From CAVZAB01 sp963773155 (GTDB lineage: Bacteria > Pseudomonadota > Alphaproteobacteria > Rhizobiales > Beijerinckiaceae): a stretch of 64,000 nucleotides of DNA. The position numbers were made by a program, and so were the translations under genes. The stretch covers positions 124,001-188,000 of the forward strand of contig CAVZAB010000009.1 of the NCBI GenBank assembly GCA_963773155.1, read 5' to 3'. Below the pieces are notes generated by a model, which did not search any database, had not been told where the DNA came from, and saw only the letters and a program-made list of their open reading frames with translations. This document shows positions 1 to 12,148 of this stretch, piece after piece (positions within the stretch are counted from its first letter, which is position 1; the number at the start of each line of letters is the position of its first letter).

Positions 1-1353
1 CTCTATCTCGTGCTGGTATTCGCCTTGCACCCGCTGCTCGGTGTGGTGGCGACGCTCGGCGCGGTCGCTCTTTCGTTGCTCACACTGGTCACCGAAATCA
101 AGAGCCGACAACCAGCCCGTATTGCCGCAACCAGCCAGTCCCAGCGCCATCTGTTTAGCGAAGCCAATCGCCGTAACGCGGAAGTCATATGCGCGCTCGG
201 CATGAGCAGTCGCATGACTGCTCTGTGGGATGGAATCAGCGAAACCCATCTCAGCGATCAGCAAAGGGCCAGCGACATTTCATCGACTTACGGAACCTTG
301 TCGAAAGTCATGCGGATGGTTCTGCAATCGATCATCCTGGGCCTCGGCGCCTATTTGGTCATCCAGGGCGAGGCTAGCGCCGGTGTCATCATCGCCTCGT
401 CGATTACCGTGTCGCGGGCGCTGGCGCCGATCGAGATCGCGATCGCCCATTGGAAGGGATTCCTCGCCGCACGCCAAAGCTACGCCCGACTGAACCAAGT
501 GCTCGCCGCCTTGCCGCCGGAGCCGGCCCGCGCGGCGCTGCCAAAGCCCTGCCAGCAGCTCGCCGTCAACGCTCTGAGTGTCGCCGCTCCCGGCCAGACC
601 AAGCCGCTGATTAGCGATGTTTCTTTCACGCTGGAGCGCGGTGCCGGGCTTGGCATTATCGGGCCCAGCGCATCGGGAAAATCGAGCCTCGCTCGCGCAC
701 TTGTAGGCGCCTGGCTCCCAATGCGCGGCGAAGTTCGGCTCGATGGCGCTGCACTGGGACAATGGCCGCAGGACTTGCTGGGCCGCCATATCGGTTATTT
801 GCCGCAGGACATCGAATTGTTCGATGGCACCATCGCCGAAAACATCGCTCGCTTTGAACCCGAGGCAGAGATGGAGGCGGTACTCGCGGCCACCCGCGTT
901 GCCGGAATCCACGATCTTATTTTGCATCTGCCCGATGGCTACAACACCCGTATCGGCGAGGCCGGCGCCTGTCTTTCAGCTGGACAAAGGCAGCGGCTCG
1001 GTCTCGCCCGCGCCCTTTACGGCGATCCTTTTCTGGTCGTGCTTGACGAACCCAATTCCAATCTCGATCGCAATGGCGATGCCGGCCTGACCGAGGCGAT
1101 CCGCCTGGTGCGGGCCCGCGGCGGCATTGTCATCGTCATCGCCCATCGTCCTTCTGCCATAGCCGGCGTCGATCAATTGCTGGTCATAAATCAAGGCAGG
1201 GTGTTCGCCTTCGGACCCAAGGCGACGATCGCGGGAACCATGCCGCAGGAGCCTGAAACCGCGACCGAGACAACCGAGACGCTGCGAGCGAGTGCCAAGG
1301 TTACCCATCTGGTGCGCCGCAACAGGGATAGCGGTAAACGGCAATCGACCTGA
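1..1353 (+). CDS. Type I secretion system ATP-binding/permease subunit (PrtD/HlyB-like), 5' end outside window
   Basis: This is the inner-membrane ABC exporter of a type I secretion system; it couples ATP hydrolysis to one-step export of unfolded substrates with a membrane fusion protein and an outer-membrane channel. The frame is open from base 1, so the start and the first membrane helices lie upstream. Visible residues 1-175 are the rest of the membrane domain. An NBD follows with Walker A GPSASGKSS near visible residue 221, the signature LSAGQRQRLGLARAL, Walker B LVVLDEPNSNLD and the H-loop IAHRP. The LSAGQ variant of LSGGQ is common in PrtD-type exporters. The HlyD partner starts 10 bp downstream, so the two form an operon. 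No outer-membrane TolC gene is in view. Confidence 0.93.
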   Translation, partial: LYLVLVFALHPLLGVVATLGAVALSLLTLVTEIKSRQPARIAATSQSQRHLFSEANRRNAEVICALGMSSRMTALWDGISETHLSDQQRASDISSTYGTLSKVMRMVLQSIILGLGAYLVIQGEASAGVIIASSITVSRALAPIEIAIAHWKGFLAARQSYARLNQVLAALPPEPARAALPKPCQQLAVNALSVAAPGQTKPLISDVSFTLERGAGLGIIGPSASGKSSLARALVGAWLPMRGEVRLDGAALGQWPQDLLGRHIGYLPQDIELFDGTIAENIARFEPEAEMEAVLAATRVAGIHDLILHLPDGYNTRIGEAGACLSAGQRQRLGLARALYGDPFLVVLDEPNSNLDRNGDAGLTEAIRLVRARGGIVIVIAHRPSAIAGVDQLLVINQGRVFAFGPKATIAGTMPQEPETATETTETLRASAKVTHLVRRNRDSGKRQST

Positions 1354-1363
1354 GGGGACGGCA

Positions 1364-2845
1364 ATGTCTTATATTAGTGAATTGCTCGACCAATTGCCGG
1401 GCGACTTAGTGCCACGCGAGGCGAGCGGTCAGCCAAGCGAGAACTACTGGCGTCGGTTGGCCCTTGCGGCCTGGCGGGCGCAAGACTATCTGGGCCGTCT
1501 CTTCCATCAAGAAACTTTGACACTTGCACGCCGCATACCATCGGCGCTATCCGCTCGGACGCCGCCGGATATCCGCAAACTCCTGTCGACCGGTACCTTG
1601 GTCGTTGGCCTTCTCGTCGGCGGCGTCGGCGGTTGGGCGGCGACGACATCGCTCGCCGGCGCGGTCATTGTGCCCGGCACGGTCGTCGTCGACACCAGCA
1701 GCAAGAAGATCCAGCATCCGGTCGGCGGTATCGTCGGCGAGATTAGGGTTGCCGACGGCGATCACGTCACTGCCGGGGCCTTGCTCGTGCGCCTCGACGA
1801 CACCGTGACACGGGCCAACCTCGAGGTTATCACCAAACAGCTCGACGAGATCGCTATACGGCAAGCCCGGCTTAAGGCCGAGCGCGACAATGCCGAGCGG
1901 CTGCTTGTGCCGGACACGCTCGCCAAGCGGATGGCCGAGCCCATAGTGCGCGAGATGATTGCCGGCGAGACGAGCCTCTTCGAAAGCCGGCGCGCCGCCC
2001 GGATCGGTCAAAAGGCTCAACTTGACGAGCGCGTGGCGCAATTGCGCGAAGAGATCGAGGGCCTGGCTGGACAACGGGCCGCCAACGAGAATCAGCGCAG
2101 CATGATCGAGCGCGAGCTTGCCGGCGTCAGCGACCTTTACGCGAAGAATCTCGTCCCGCTTGGCCGGCTGAACGCGTTGCGGCGGGACGCCAGCCGGCTC
2201 GAGGGCGAGCATGCCCAATTGACCGCGACGCTCGCTCAGGCCAGGGGCAAGATTGCCGAGACCGAATTGCAATCGATCCAGATCGACCAGGAATTGCGCA
2301 CCGAAGTGGTCAAGGAGATGCGCGAATTGCAGGCCAAGGCGGCGGAATTGTCCGAGCGCCAGATTGCGGCCGAGGACCAATTGCAAAGAATCGAGATCCG
2401 CGCCCCGCAGGCCGGCATTGTCCATCAATTGTCGCTGCATACGATCGGCGGCGTCATCGCGGCCGGCGAAAACCTGATGATGATCGTTCCCGATGGCGAC
2501 TCGCTCGTCATCGAGGCGCGCGTTGCGCCCCAGGACATCGACCATGTCCACACCGGCCAGGAAGCCTTCATCCGGTTTCCCGCCTTCAACCAGCGCAAGA
2601 CGCCGGAATTCCGTGCCAGTGTCGCCCGCCTTTCAGCCGATGCAAGCAAGGATCCGCAGACCGGTCAGTCCTTTTTCCTGGTTCGCCTGGTGCTGGACGA
2701 GCCCGAGCGCCGCAAGCTCGGCAATCTGACACTCGTGCCGGGCATGCCGGCCGAGGCCCACATCCGGACCGAGGAACGCTCGGCCCTATCCTATTTCATC
2801 AAACCGCTCGAGGACCAGATGTCGAAGGCTTTTCGCGAACCATGA
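1364..2845 (+). CDS. HlyD/PrtE-family type I secretion membrane fusion protein
   Basis: This periplasmic adaptor bridges the ABC exporter and an outer-membrane channel. The 493-residue product has a cytosolic N-terminus, one membrane helix at about residues 77-98, a split barrel-sandwich/lipoyl domain (about 110-150 and again near 365-395), a long coiled-coil hairpin between them rich in Q/E/R/L, and a C-terminal beta domain ending near IRTEERSALSYFIKPLEDQM, which is typical of the family. The ATG at 1364 was chosen because gagggga lies just upstream and because the first residues (MSYISELLDQLP) read as a normal cytosolic segment. It follows the ATPase by 10 bp. The genuine substrate is unknown. 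Confidence 0.93.
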   Translation: MSYISELLDQLPGDLVPREASGQPSENYWRRLALAAWRAQDYLGRLFHQETLTLARRIPSALSARTPPDIRKLLSTGTLVVGLLVGGVGGWAATTSLAGAVIVPGTVVVDTSSKKIQHPVGGIVGEIRVADGDHVTAGALLVRLDDTVTRANLEVITKQLDEIAIRQARLKAERDNAERLLVPDTLAKRMAEPIVREMIAGETSLFESRRAARIGQKAQLDERVAQLREEIEGLAGQRAANENQRSMIERELAGVSDLYAKNLVPLGRLNALRRDASRLEGEHAQLTATLAQARGKIAETELQSIQIDQELRTEVVKEMRELQAKAAELSERQIAAEDQLQRIEIRAPQAGIVHQLSLHTIGGVIAAGENLMMIVPDGDSLVIEARVAPQDIDHVHTGQEAFIRFPAFNQRKTPEFRASVARLSADASKDPQTGQSFFLVRLVLDEPERRKLGNLTLVPGMPAEAHIRTEERSALSYFIKPLEDQMSKAFREP

Positions 2846-2849
2846 GGTT

Positions 2850-4032
2850 TCACCCGCCGCGCCGATACACGACGGCGCCCTCGATCGCGGCAAGGTCTTC
2901 TAGGTGGCGCTTGGTCGGCGGATCCGCGGAGCCGACGACATGAAAGGTGCCGTCGAGTGCGAGTGCCTCAAGGCAGGCCTCGACGTCGCTACGAATGGCG
3001 CCCGCCCGCTCGGCTTCGACCGGCAGATCGAGAACGACGATATAGGCCGGCAATTCGGTCCAGCGCGCTACCCGTTTGGCCGCGACACGAGCCGCGGCAA
3101 TCGCCTCGTTCCGGCGGAAACACAATTGCATGCCGGCAATGCTCGACGCCTCGAGCAACGGCGCGCTGTACGTGTCATATTGGCGGATCGTCCGGCGTTC
3201 ATCGAGAGCCAGTGTGGCTGCCTTGGCAAGTTCGGCAATCCGCGCCTGACCTTTCTGAGCGGCTCGGCTGAACTGGTGACGCTGAGCAAAAGCGTTGACC
3301 TTCGGCTGGACCAGAGCGACCATTCTCGGATCATGATCGGCAGCCTCGATGAGGAGTGCGAGGCCATCCTCTTGGTCGCGCTCGAGCAAGACCTCGCCAA
3401 GCGCGAGCCGGGCGTTCGGCGAAAGCGAGCCGGCACCCAAGGCTTCCCGGAGCAGCGCCGTGTCGTCGTTGGCCTCGGCGGCTTGGGGTGCAGATGGAAT
3501 ACTCTCGCTGGCCTCGGCAGCCGGCCTTGCTTCGTCAGGCCGCCGAAATCGACCCGACTGGCATCGGATCGACAGCCGGCTCGGCAGACGGGGTCGCAAG
3601 CGAGCGAACCGGGAGGTCGGCGACAATTGCCTCGATCCGTCGGACATCGGCGGCAAGCGGCGCGAGCATCGCCTGCCACTTGGCTTGCAGCGGCTCGAGA
3701 TCGACGAGACGGGCCAAGCCCTGCAACGAAAAATCGAGCGAAGTCGCGTCGAGCTTGGCCCAGTCCGAGACGGTCATGGCTTGCCGCAGGCCGTCGGCGA
3801 GTGTTTTTACATAGGCGAGCGTCTCGTGGCCCGCCCATGGCTCTTCCTGGGCGAGTTTGGCGAGATTTCGCGGCGATTGCGGCAGCAGAAGGACGAGAAG
3901 CGGCACGCAGGCGACGGCTGCCATCCGCAAGCCGTTGGTGCGCCGAGAGCGCGTCCTGACAGCCTCGACCTCAGCATACCGCAGCGAGCTAGCAAGGCCG
4001 ATTTCGCGCAATACATCAACGCTTAAACTCAT
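2850..4032 (-). CDS. Uncharacterised single-pass membrane protein, probably one gene broken by a +1 frameshift
   Basis: I do not recognise this gene. Two frames on the minus strand join to give about 393 residues. The first (4032 to a stop at 3535) has a cytosolic start, one membrane helix at about residues 35-51, and then a helical region. The second (from about 3656 down to 2850) is helical and alanine-rich, with text that could be TPR-like (NARLALGEVLLERDQEDGLALL). The total span is 394 codons plus one base, as in other frame-broken genes here, so I infer one gene with a single inserted base between about 3656 and 3535. Two overlapping genes remain possible. It converges on the type I secretion operon with a gap of only 4 bp, which hints at, but does not show, a shared role. 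Confidence 0.55.
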
Positions 4033-4059
4033 GACTCACTCCACGCAACATTTCTACTG

Positions 4060-4077
4060 ATTGTGTTCATACACAAT
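4060..4077. promoter_or_regulatory. Perfect inverted repeat in the divergent intergenic region upstream of topA
   Basis: The sequence attgtgt-tcat-acacaat is a perfect 7-bp inverted repeat with a 4-bp spacer. It lies 28 bp upstream of the minus-strand gene start (4032) and about 155 bp upstream of topA. Its size and symmetry fit a dimeric regulator's operator. It has no U-tract, so a terminator is unlikely. The regulator is not known. Confidence 0.45.
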
Positions 4078-4232
4078 AAGGGTTAGGGAACCCTTGCCGC
4101 CCGGGCTAGCTCCCTTCAGCGCGATGCGAATTGACAGGGGCAGCCGGTTGACCCACTTTCCCCGCCCGCCATCGGGCGCCCATGCAACTTGATCAGCCTG
4201 ACCGGTTGAAGGCAGCGGCTGAGGAGCAAGGA

Positions 4233-7186
<2,954 letters not shown>

Positions 7187-7190
<4 letters not shown>

Positions 7191-9584
7191 ACAGGCCGCG
7201 CCGCCGGGGACGCGGCGTCGCCAAGACACCGAGCGACCCCGCCTTGCCGAACCTGCCTAGCCGCGACGAATTGACGGCCTATGTGAGAAATAGCGGCGAT
7301 GCCGATCCTTCCGTTAAACGGCCGGCGCGCCTTGCCAAGCGCGAGATCGCCCGGGCCTTCGGGCTCAAGGGTGCGGGTCGGATCGCTCTCAAACGGATGC
7401 TCAAAGATTTGGAAAGCGAAGGCGCCATCGCCCTCAAGCGCCGGACCCTGGTCAATACCGGCCATATGCCGGCGGTGGTCGCGGTCGAAATCTTTGCCCG
7501 CGACAAGGATGGGGATTTGCTTGCGCGGCCGCTCGAATGGGACGAGGAGCACAATGGTGCCCCGCCCAGGATTTTGATTCTATCCGCCGGCCGGTCGCGG
7601 CCAGGCACTCAAAATCCCGGAATCGGCGAGCGGGCCCTCGCCCGGATCGAACCTAGCGGTGATCCGGAAGCGCGCGGGCCATCCTATCAGGGTCGATTGA
7701 TCAAACTATTGCCACGACCCAAGACCACGATTCTCGGCATATTCCGACAGGCAGAGGGCGCCGGCGGGCGGATTATCCCTGTCGACAAAAAGAATATGAG
7801 CCGCGAATTGCTGGTCCCCGACGGTGCTCAGAACGGCGCCAAGGACGGCGATCTCGTCTCGGTCGAGCTGGCCGGGCTCGGCCATGGCCGGGCTGCCGCG
7901 CGGGTCAGGGAACGGCTTGGTTCGCTGTCGAGCGAGCGCGCAATCAGCCTGATTGCGATCCACACCCACATGATCCCGCATGAATTCTCTGCAGCGGCGC
8001 TGCATGGCGCCGAGCGGGCCCGCGCCGACGCAACGCCGGCGCGCGAGGATTGGCGGCATCTGCCCTTTGTCACCATCGACCCGGCTGATGCCAGGGACCA
8101 TGACGATGCGGTCCATGCCGAAATCGACCCGAACAATCCAGACGGCCACATCGTTCATGTCGCGATTGCTGATGTCGCGGCCTTCGTCCCCCCCGCCAGC
8201 GCGCTCGATCAGGAAGCGCTCGAACGCGGCAATTCGGTCTATTTTCCCGATCGAGTTCGTGCCCATGCTGCCGGAGCGGATTTCCAACGATCTGTGCTCG
8301 CTGTTACCCGACCGCGATCGCCCGGCGCTGGCGGTGCGGATGGTGATCGACGCCGACGGCCGTAAGACGAGCCACAGCTTTCACCGGGTCGCGATCCGGT
8401 CGATTGCGCGGCTGGCCTACCCGCAAGCCCAGGCGACGGTCGATGGCACTGATGTTGGCACCGCCAATTCCCGGCTCGCTGCGCTTTTGCCGCAGCTCTG
8501 GGCAGCCTACGCCCGCTTGAAATCGGCCCGCGAACGGCGTGGCCCGCTCGACCTCGATCTGCCCGAGCGCAAATTGATCCTGCGTGCCGACGGGACGCTC
8601 GATCGCGTTGTCACCCCGGCGCGCCTCGAGGCGCACCGGCTCATCGAGGAATTGATGATATCGGCCAATGTCGCAGCGGCCGAGACGCTCGAAGCGGTGC
8701 GCCAGCCGCTGATATACCGCGCGCATGACGAGCCAACCATCGAGAAGCTGAAAGCGCTCAGCGAATTCCTGGCCTCGATCAATATCAAGTTGAACACCGC
8801 CAAGCCGCCGCGCCCACGTGACTTCAATGCGATCCTCGAAGCGGTGCGCGGCACCGCCCACGAAAGCCTGGTCAACGAAATCGTTTTGCGGGCCCAGTCC
8901 CAAGCCGAATATAGCGTCGAAAATTACGGCCATTTCGGCCTCAATCTTCGCCGCTATGCGCATTTCACGTCGCCGATTCGCCGCTATGCGGACCTCGTCG
9001 TTCACCGCGCCCTGATCGCCGGACTCAATCTGGGGAGCGGCGGCGCCGGCCCGGCGGGACCGACCCTGGAAGAAATCGCAGCCCGGATCTCGGCCGCCGA
9101 ACGCCGCGCGATGGTGGCCGAGCGCGAGACCGTCGACCGCCTGATCGCCCGCCATCTCAGCGAAAGAATCGGCGGGCGTTTCATGGGCCGAATTGCCGGC
9201 GTCACCCGGGCTGGGCTATTCGTCAAACTGGCCGAGACCGGCGCCGACGGCTTCGTGCCCGCCGCCAGCCTCGGCGAGGATTATTTTCGCTATGATGAAT
9301 TGCTTCACGCGCTGATTGGCGCGCGGAGCGCGATGCTGCACCGGCTCGGCGACAGTGTCGAAGTGAGGCTGGTCGAGGCTGCGCCCTTTGCCGGCGCATT
9401 GCGATTCGAACTCATGGAAAATTGCGAGGCCAGCCGCCGACTTCCGGGCCGCGGCACGCGGGCAGGCCCCGGGCGCAAGACCAAGACCGGCCGCAAGACC
9501 AAGATGAAGAGCAAGACCAGCAGCAAACGGCGTGACCGGAAGAGCGCAAGGTCGGGCGCGCCGGAACAGCGCTCGAAGCGGTGA
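7187..9584 (+). CDS. rnr: Ribonuclease R, one locus interrupted by a single-base insertion near 8255
   Basis: RNase R is a 3'-5' processive exoribonuclease of the RNB family that degrades structured RNA. The start is the GTG that overlaps the topA stop (GTGA). The first frame covers the N-terminal helix-turn-helix and cold-shock regions and the beginning of the RNB domain, including DARDHDDAVHAE. The frame is lost around 8254-8258 (gttcgtgcc). Removing one base restores the continuous RNB text YFPDRV-VPMLPERISNDLCSLL. The second frame carries the rest of RNB (RRYADLVVHRAL), an S1 domain and a Lys/Thr/Arg-rich tail. Total length is 799 codons plus one base, normal for RNase R. I read the break as a sequence error rather than two genes. 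Confidence 0.93.
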
Positions 9585-9603
9585 AGCAAGCAGGGAGCCT
9601 CCT

Positions 9604-10062
9604 ATGAGCCTCGTGGAAAGCAAACCTGACGACGCCAAACGGCCGGTCGCGACAGCGATGCGCCGCGGCCTTTTCGGGCGCTGTCCGCGCTGCGGCGCGG
9701 GCAGGATCTATCGTGCCTATTTGAAAATCGCGGATAATTGCACCGCCTGTGGCGAGCCCTTGCATCATCATCGCGCCGATGACGCGCCGCCCTATGTCAC
9801 CATTTTGATCGTTGGCCATATTGTCGTCGGGCTTATGCTGCTGGTCGAAACCTCGACGGACGACGCCCCCCTGTGGATCCAGATGGCGATCTGGCCGGCG
9901 CTCGCTGTGCTCCTGTCGCTCTGGCTGCTGCCATCGATCAAAGGCGCGCTGATCGGCTATCAATGGGCGCTGAAAATGCATGGCTTTGGCGAGGAGTTGG
10001 AAGCGCCGGTGCTAGAGTTGCCACCCCATGCCCATGACTCGCCCGCATCGATCGGTCCGTGA
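9604..10062 (+). CDS. DUF983 membrane protein
   Basis: This 152-residue protein has an N-terminal zinc-ribbon-like segment (CPRCGAGRIYRAY and a later CTACGEPL), followed by two predicted membrane helices (about residues 62-80 and 92-110). That architecture defines DUF983; its function is unknown. The ATG at 9604 follows an agggagcc ribosome-binding site and sits 19 bp after rnr. In Rhizobiales this gene is regularly found between rnr and a NUDIX gene, as here, so I take it as part of a topA-rnr-DUF983-NUDIX operon. Confidence 0.88.
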   Translation: MSLVESKPDDAKRPVATAMRRGLFGRCPRCGAGRIYRAYLKIADNCTACGEPLHHHRADDAPPYVTILIVGHIVVGLMLLVETSTDDAPLWIQMAIWPALAVLLSLWLLPSIKGALIGYQWALKMHGFGEELEAPVLELPPHAHDSPASIGP

Positions 10063-10086
10063 AGCTACGACATTGAAGATCTGCCA

Positions 10087-10833
10087 ATGAAGGCTTCCCC
10101 GCCCGACCTCGCCGACCGTCTCACCGCAGCCGAACGCGAGCGCGCCTTTGCAAACGTCAGACCCCGGGATGCAGCGACGCTCATCCTGATCGATCGCAGT
10201 CAGGACGAGCCGCGTGTGTTGATGGGCCGGCGCAACGGCGCCGCCAAATTCATGCCAGGTAAATTCGTCTTCCCCGGCGGCCGGATCGAGCCAGGCGACC
10301 GGTGGATGCCGGTTGAGGACAATCTGGAGCCGGCCATCGTGGCGCGGCTGATGCAGCGGGTCCGGCGAGCAAGCGAGACGCGGGCACGCGCTCTTGGCCT
10401 GGCGGCGATCCGGGAGACTTTCGAAGAGACCGGGCTGCTACTCGGCAATCGCAACGGCGACAGGCCGGTTCGCCCCCCAGTCGGATCGTGGCTTACCTAT
10501 TGTGCCCACGGCGTTTTGCCGTCGCTGGCACCGCTCCACCTCATCGCGCGGGCGATCACGCCGCCGCGCCGGCCGAAGCGCTTTGACACTGTCTTCTTCG
10601 CCGTCGACGCCGCGCATATCAGCGGTCGGGTCGAAGGCTTTGTCGGACCGTCCTGCGAACTCGTCGAACTTGCCTGGATCGGCATCGAGGCGGCCCAAAG
10701 GCTCGATCTGCCGACAATCACCAGCGTTGTTCTGCAGGAACTCGGCGCCAGGTTGGGCGCTGGCATGGGTCACGACTTGCCAGTCCCCTTCTATCATGAG
10801 AGGAACCGGCGCTGGCTGCGCGAGGAATTGTGA
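10087..10833 (+). CDS. NUDIX hydrolase with a split Nudix box
   Basis: The product is a 248-residue putative nucleoside-diphosphate-linked moiety hydrolase. The Nudix motif is present but interrupted: GGRIEPGDR is separated by about 45 residues from the helix AAIRETFEETGLLL, which carries the REXXEE-type glutamates that bind Mg. Long-insert Nudix boxes of this kind occur in the NUDT19-like/CoA-diphosphatase-like group, but the substrate cannot be read from the sequence. It begins 25 bp after DUF983, and its stop overlaps the GTG of the following MFS gene by 4 bp. Confidence 0.87.
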   Translation: MKASPPDLADRLTAAERERAFANVRPRDAATLILIDRSQDEPRVLMGRRNGAAKFMPGKFVFPGGRIEPGDRWMPVEDNLEPAIVARLMQRVRRASETRARALGLAAIRETFEETGLLLGNRNGDRPVRPPVGSWLTYCAHGVLPSLAPLHLIARAITPPRRPKRFDTVFFAVDAAHISGRVEGFVGPSCELVELAWIGIEAAQRLDLPTITSVVLQELGARLGAGMGHDLPVPFYHERNRRWLREEL

Positions 10834-11687
10834 GCCGGGCGCAGACCCGCCCGACGCTTGCCGCTGCCATCCTCACGATCACCATTGTCGGGATCGGCAT
10901 GACGCTGGCCATTCCGCTTCTATCACTGCGCATGGTCGACGCCGGCTATACGGCGGGGGTGATCGGCATTAATTCGGCGATGGCCGGACTGACCTCGATT
11001 GTGCGCGCGCCCATGATGCCGCTCTGGGCCAGGCGTTTCGGCACTAAGCGACTATCGTTGGCCGGCCTTCCGGCCGGCGCCCTCGTCCTGCTTGCCTTTG
11101 CGGCAACCGACAACATTCTGCTCTGGTTGCCGTTGCGCTTCGTTTTTCAGCTTGTTCTGACCATGGCCTTCGTTCTCAGCGAATTTTGGATTACGGCTGC
11201 CGCCCCGGAAGGCCGACGTGGCGTCGTCATGGGCATCTATTCGACCAGTCTATGCGCCGGCTTTGCCGCCGGTCCTGCCCTCCTCGGCCTGACCGGCAGC
11301 GCTGATGCCGGTCTATGGCCTGCGCAATGGTCACGATTACCGGGCGACCGCCTTCCTGGTCAGCTTCTTTTCGCTTGGCAACGTCGTCTGTGAAATACCA
11401 ATCGGCCTGTTGTCCGACCTTGTCGATCGCCGCAAAATTCTGCTGGCGGTGGCCCTCCTTGGCTGCGCCGGGGCGCTCAGCATGCCGCTTGTCGCCCATG
11501 ACTTCAAGCAACTGGCCCTGCTGCTGTTCCTCTGGGGCCGGGCCGACGAGCATGCCGAGCGAATAGAACATGATGAAGGCCGCGTTGGGCGCCCTGTCTC
11601 GGCTTTGCGATGGACCTGGCGCCGCACGGGCTGCCGCTGGCGATGGCCTTGCTGTTTGGCCTCTATGCCATTGTCGTCTTCTGGTGA
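10830..11687 (+). pseudogene. MFS transporter gene, rearranged: two missing blocks, one inverted 57-bp block, frame shifts
   Basis: The gene starts as a normal major-facilitator protein (GTG 10830, coupled to NUDIX) with about six helices' worth of hydrophobic sequence to ALLGLTGS near 11300. The text then jumps in another frame to LMPVYGLRNGHDY, skipping roughly 60 residues that relatives have between these points. That frame runs to LLLFLWG at 11538. The expected motif APNAAFIMFYSLGMLVGPA is encoded on the opposite strand at 11536-11592, exactly where it should be on the plus strand. The C-terminal text GFAMDLAPHGLPLAMALLFGLYAIVVFW follows in a third frame up to a stop at 11685. The length is about 286 codons, against about 400 in the family. 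It cannot encode a working transporter as given. Confidence 0.85.
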
Positions 11688-11798
11688 TTGCGAAGCGAAC
11701 CGCCGGCGACGCCTTTGCCTTGACTTAGCGGGGGCGATTTGTATTTTGCCGGCAGGAACAGACCGCGGCTTGCGGCGCTGTCGACAGGATCCTCCGCC

Positions 11799-11966
11799 AT
11801 GGCCAAAGCTGCAAACATCAAGATCAAGCTATTGTCGAGCGCCGACACCGGCTATTTTTACGTGACCTCCAAGAATGCCCGGACCAAGACCGAGAAGCTG
11901 AGCTTCAAGAAATACGATCCGGTAGCCAAGAAGCACGTCGAATTCAAGGAAACCAAAATCAAGTAG
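11799..11966 (+). CDS. rpmG: Ribosomal protein bL33
   Basis: This 55-residue large-subunit protein has the usual L33 text (MAKAANIKIKLLSSADTGYF at the start, FKETKIK at the end). It is the cysteine-free form, lacking the CXXC zinc pairs of the other L33 class. The ATG at 11799 follows ggatcctccgcc, a modest ribosome-binding site. It ends in TAG. This is the standard rhizobial location of rpmG, between the NUDIX/MFS pair and pleD. Confidence 0.96.
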   Translation: MAKAANIKIKLLSSADTGYFYVTSKNARTKTEKLSFKKYDPVAKKHVEFKETKIK

Positions 11967-12028
11967 GTTTCGCTGCCTCGACCGCTTTGCCGCCGCTCCC
12001 TGGTGGCCGCTTTGGCACGGATGCGGGT

Positions 12029-12148
12029 TTAGCGGTCGTCCGGCCTATCGCGGTTCTCGCTGCCGCGCGTGCCGGCATACCAGGCGAGCAGTATCGTTGC
12101 CGACAACATCAGGATCGGCAGAATATTTTGCCTAAGCAGTGCGATCAC
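12029..12148 (-). CDS. Tiny predicted membrane protein (39 aa), unrecognised
   Basis: A GTG at 12148 is preceded by a good aaggag ribosome-binding site (7-bp spacing) and opens a 39-residue frame: a short basic start (VIALLRQN), one strongly hydrophobic helix (ILPILMLSATILLAWYAG) and a charged tail (TRGSENRDRPDDR). This is the layout of a small single-pass membrane protein with Arg at the membrane boundary. An in-frame ATG at 12163 is possible but would place the ribosome-binding site inside the gene. A CtrA-type box lies about 115 bp upstream. No function is claimed. Confidence 0.5.
   Translation of the reverse strand: MIALLRQNILPILMLSATILLAWYAGTRGSENRDRPDDR

Noticed and set aside
2904..3959. 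Long plus-strand frame opposite the unknown gene at 2850-4032
   Set aside because: It has no recognisable family text and is antisense to a frame with a membrane helix and helical pattern. GC-rich DNA gives such antisense frames routinely.
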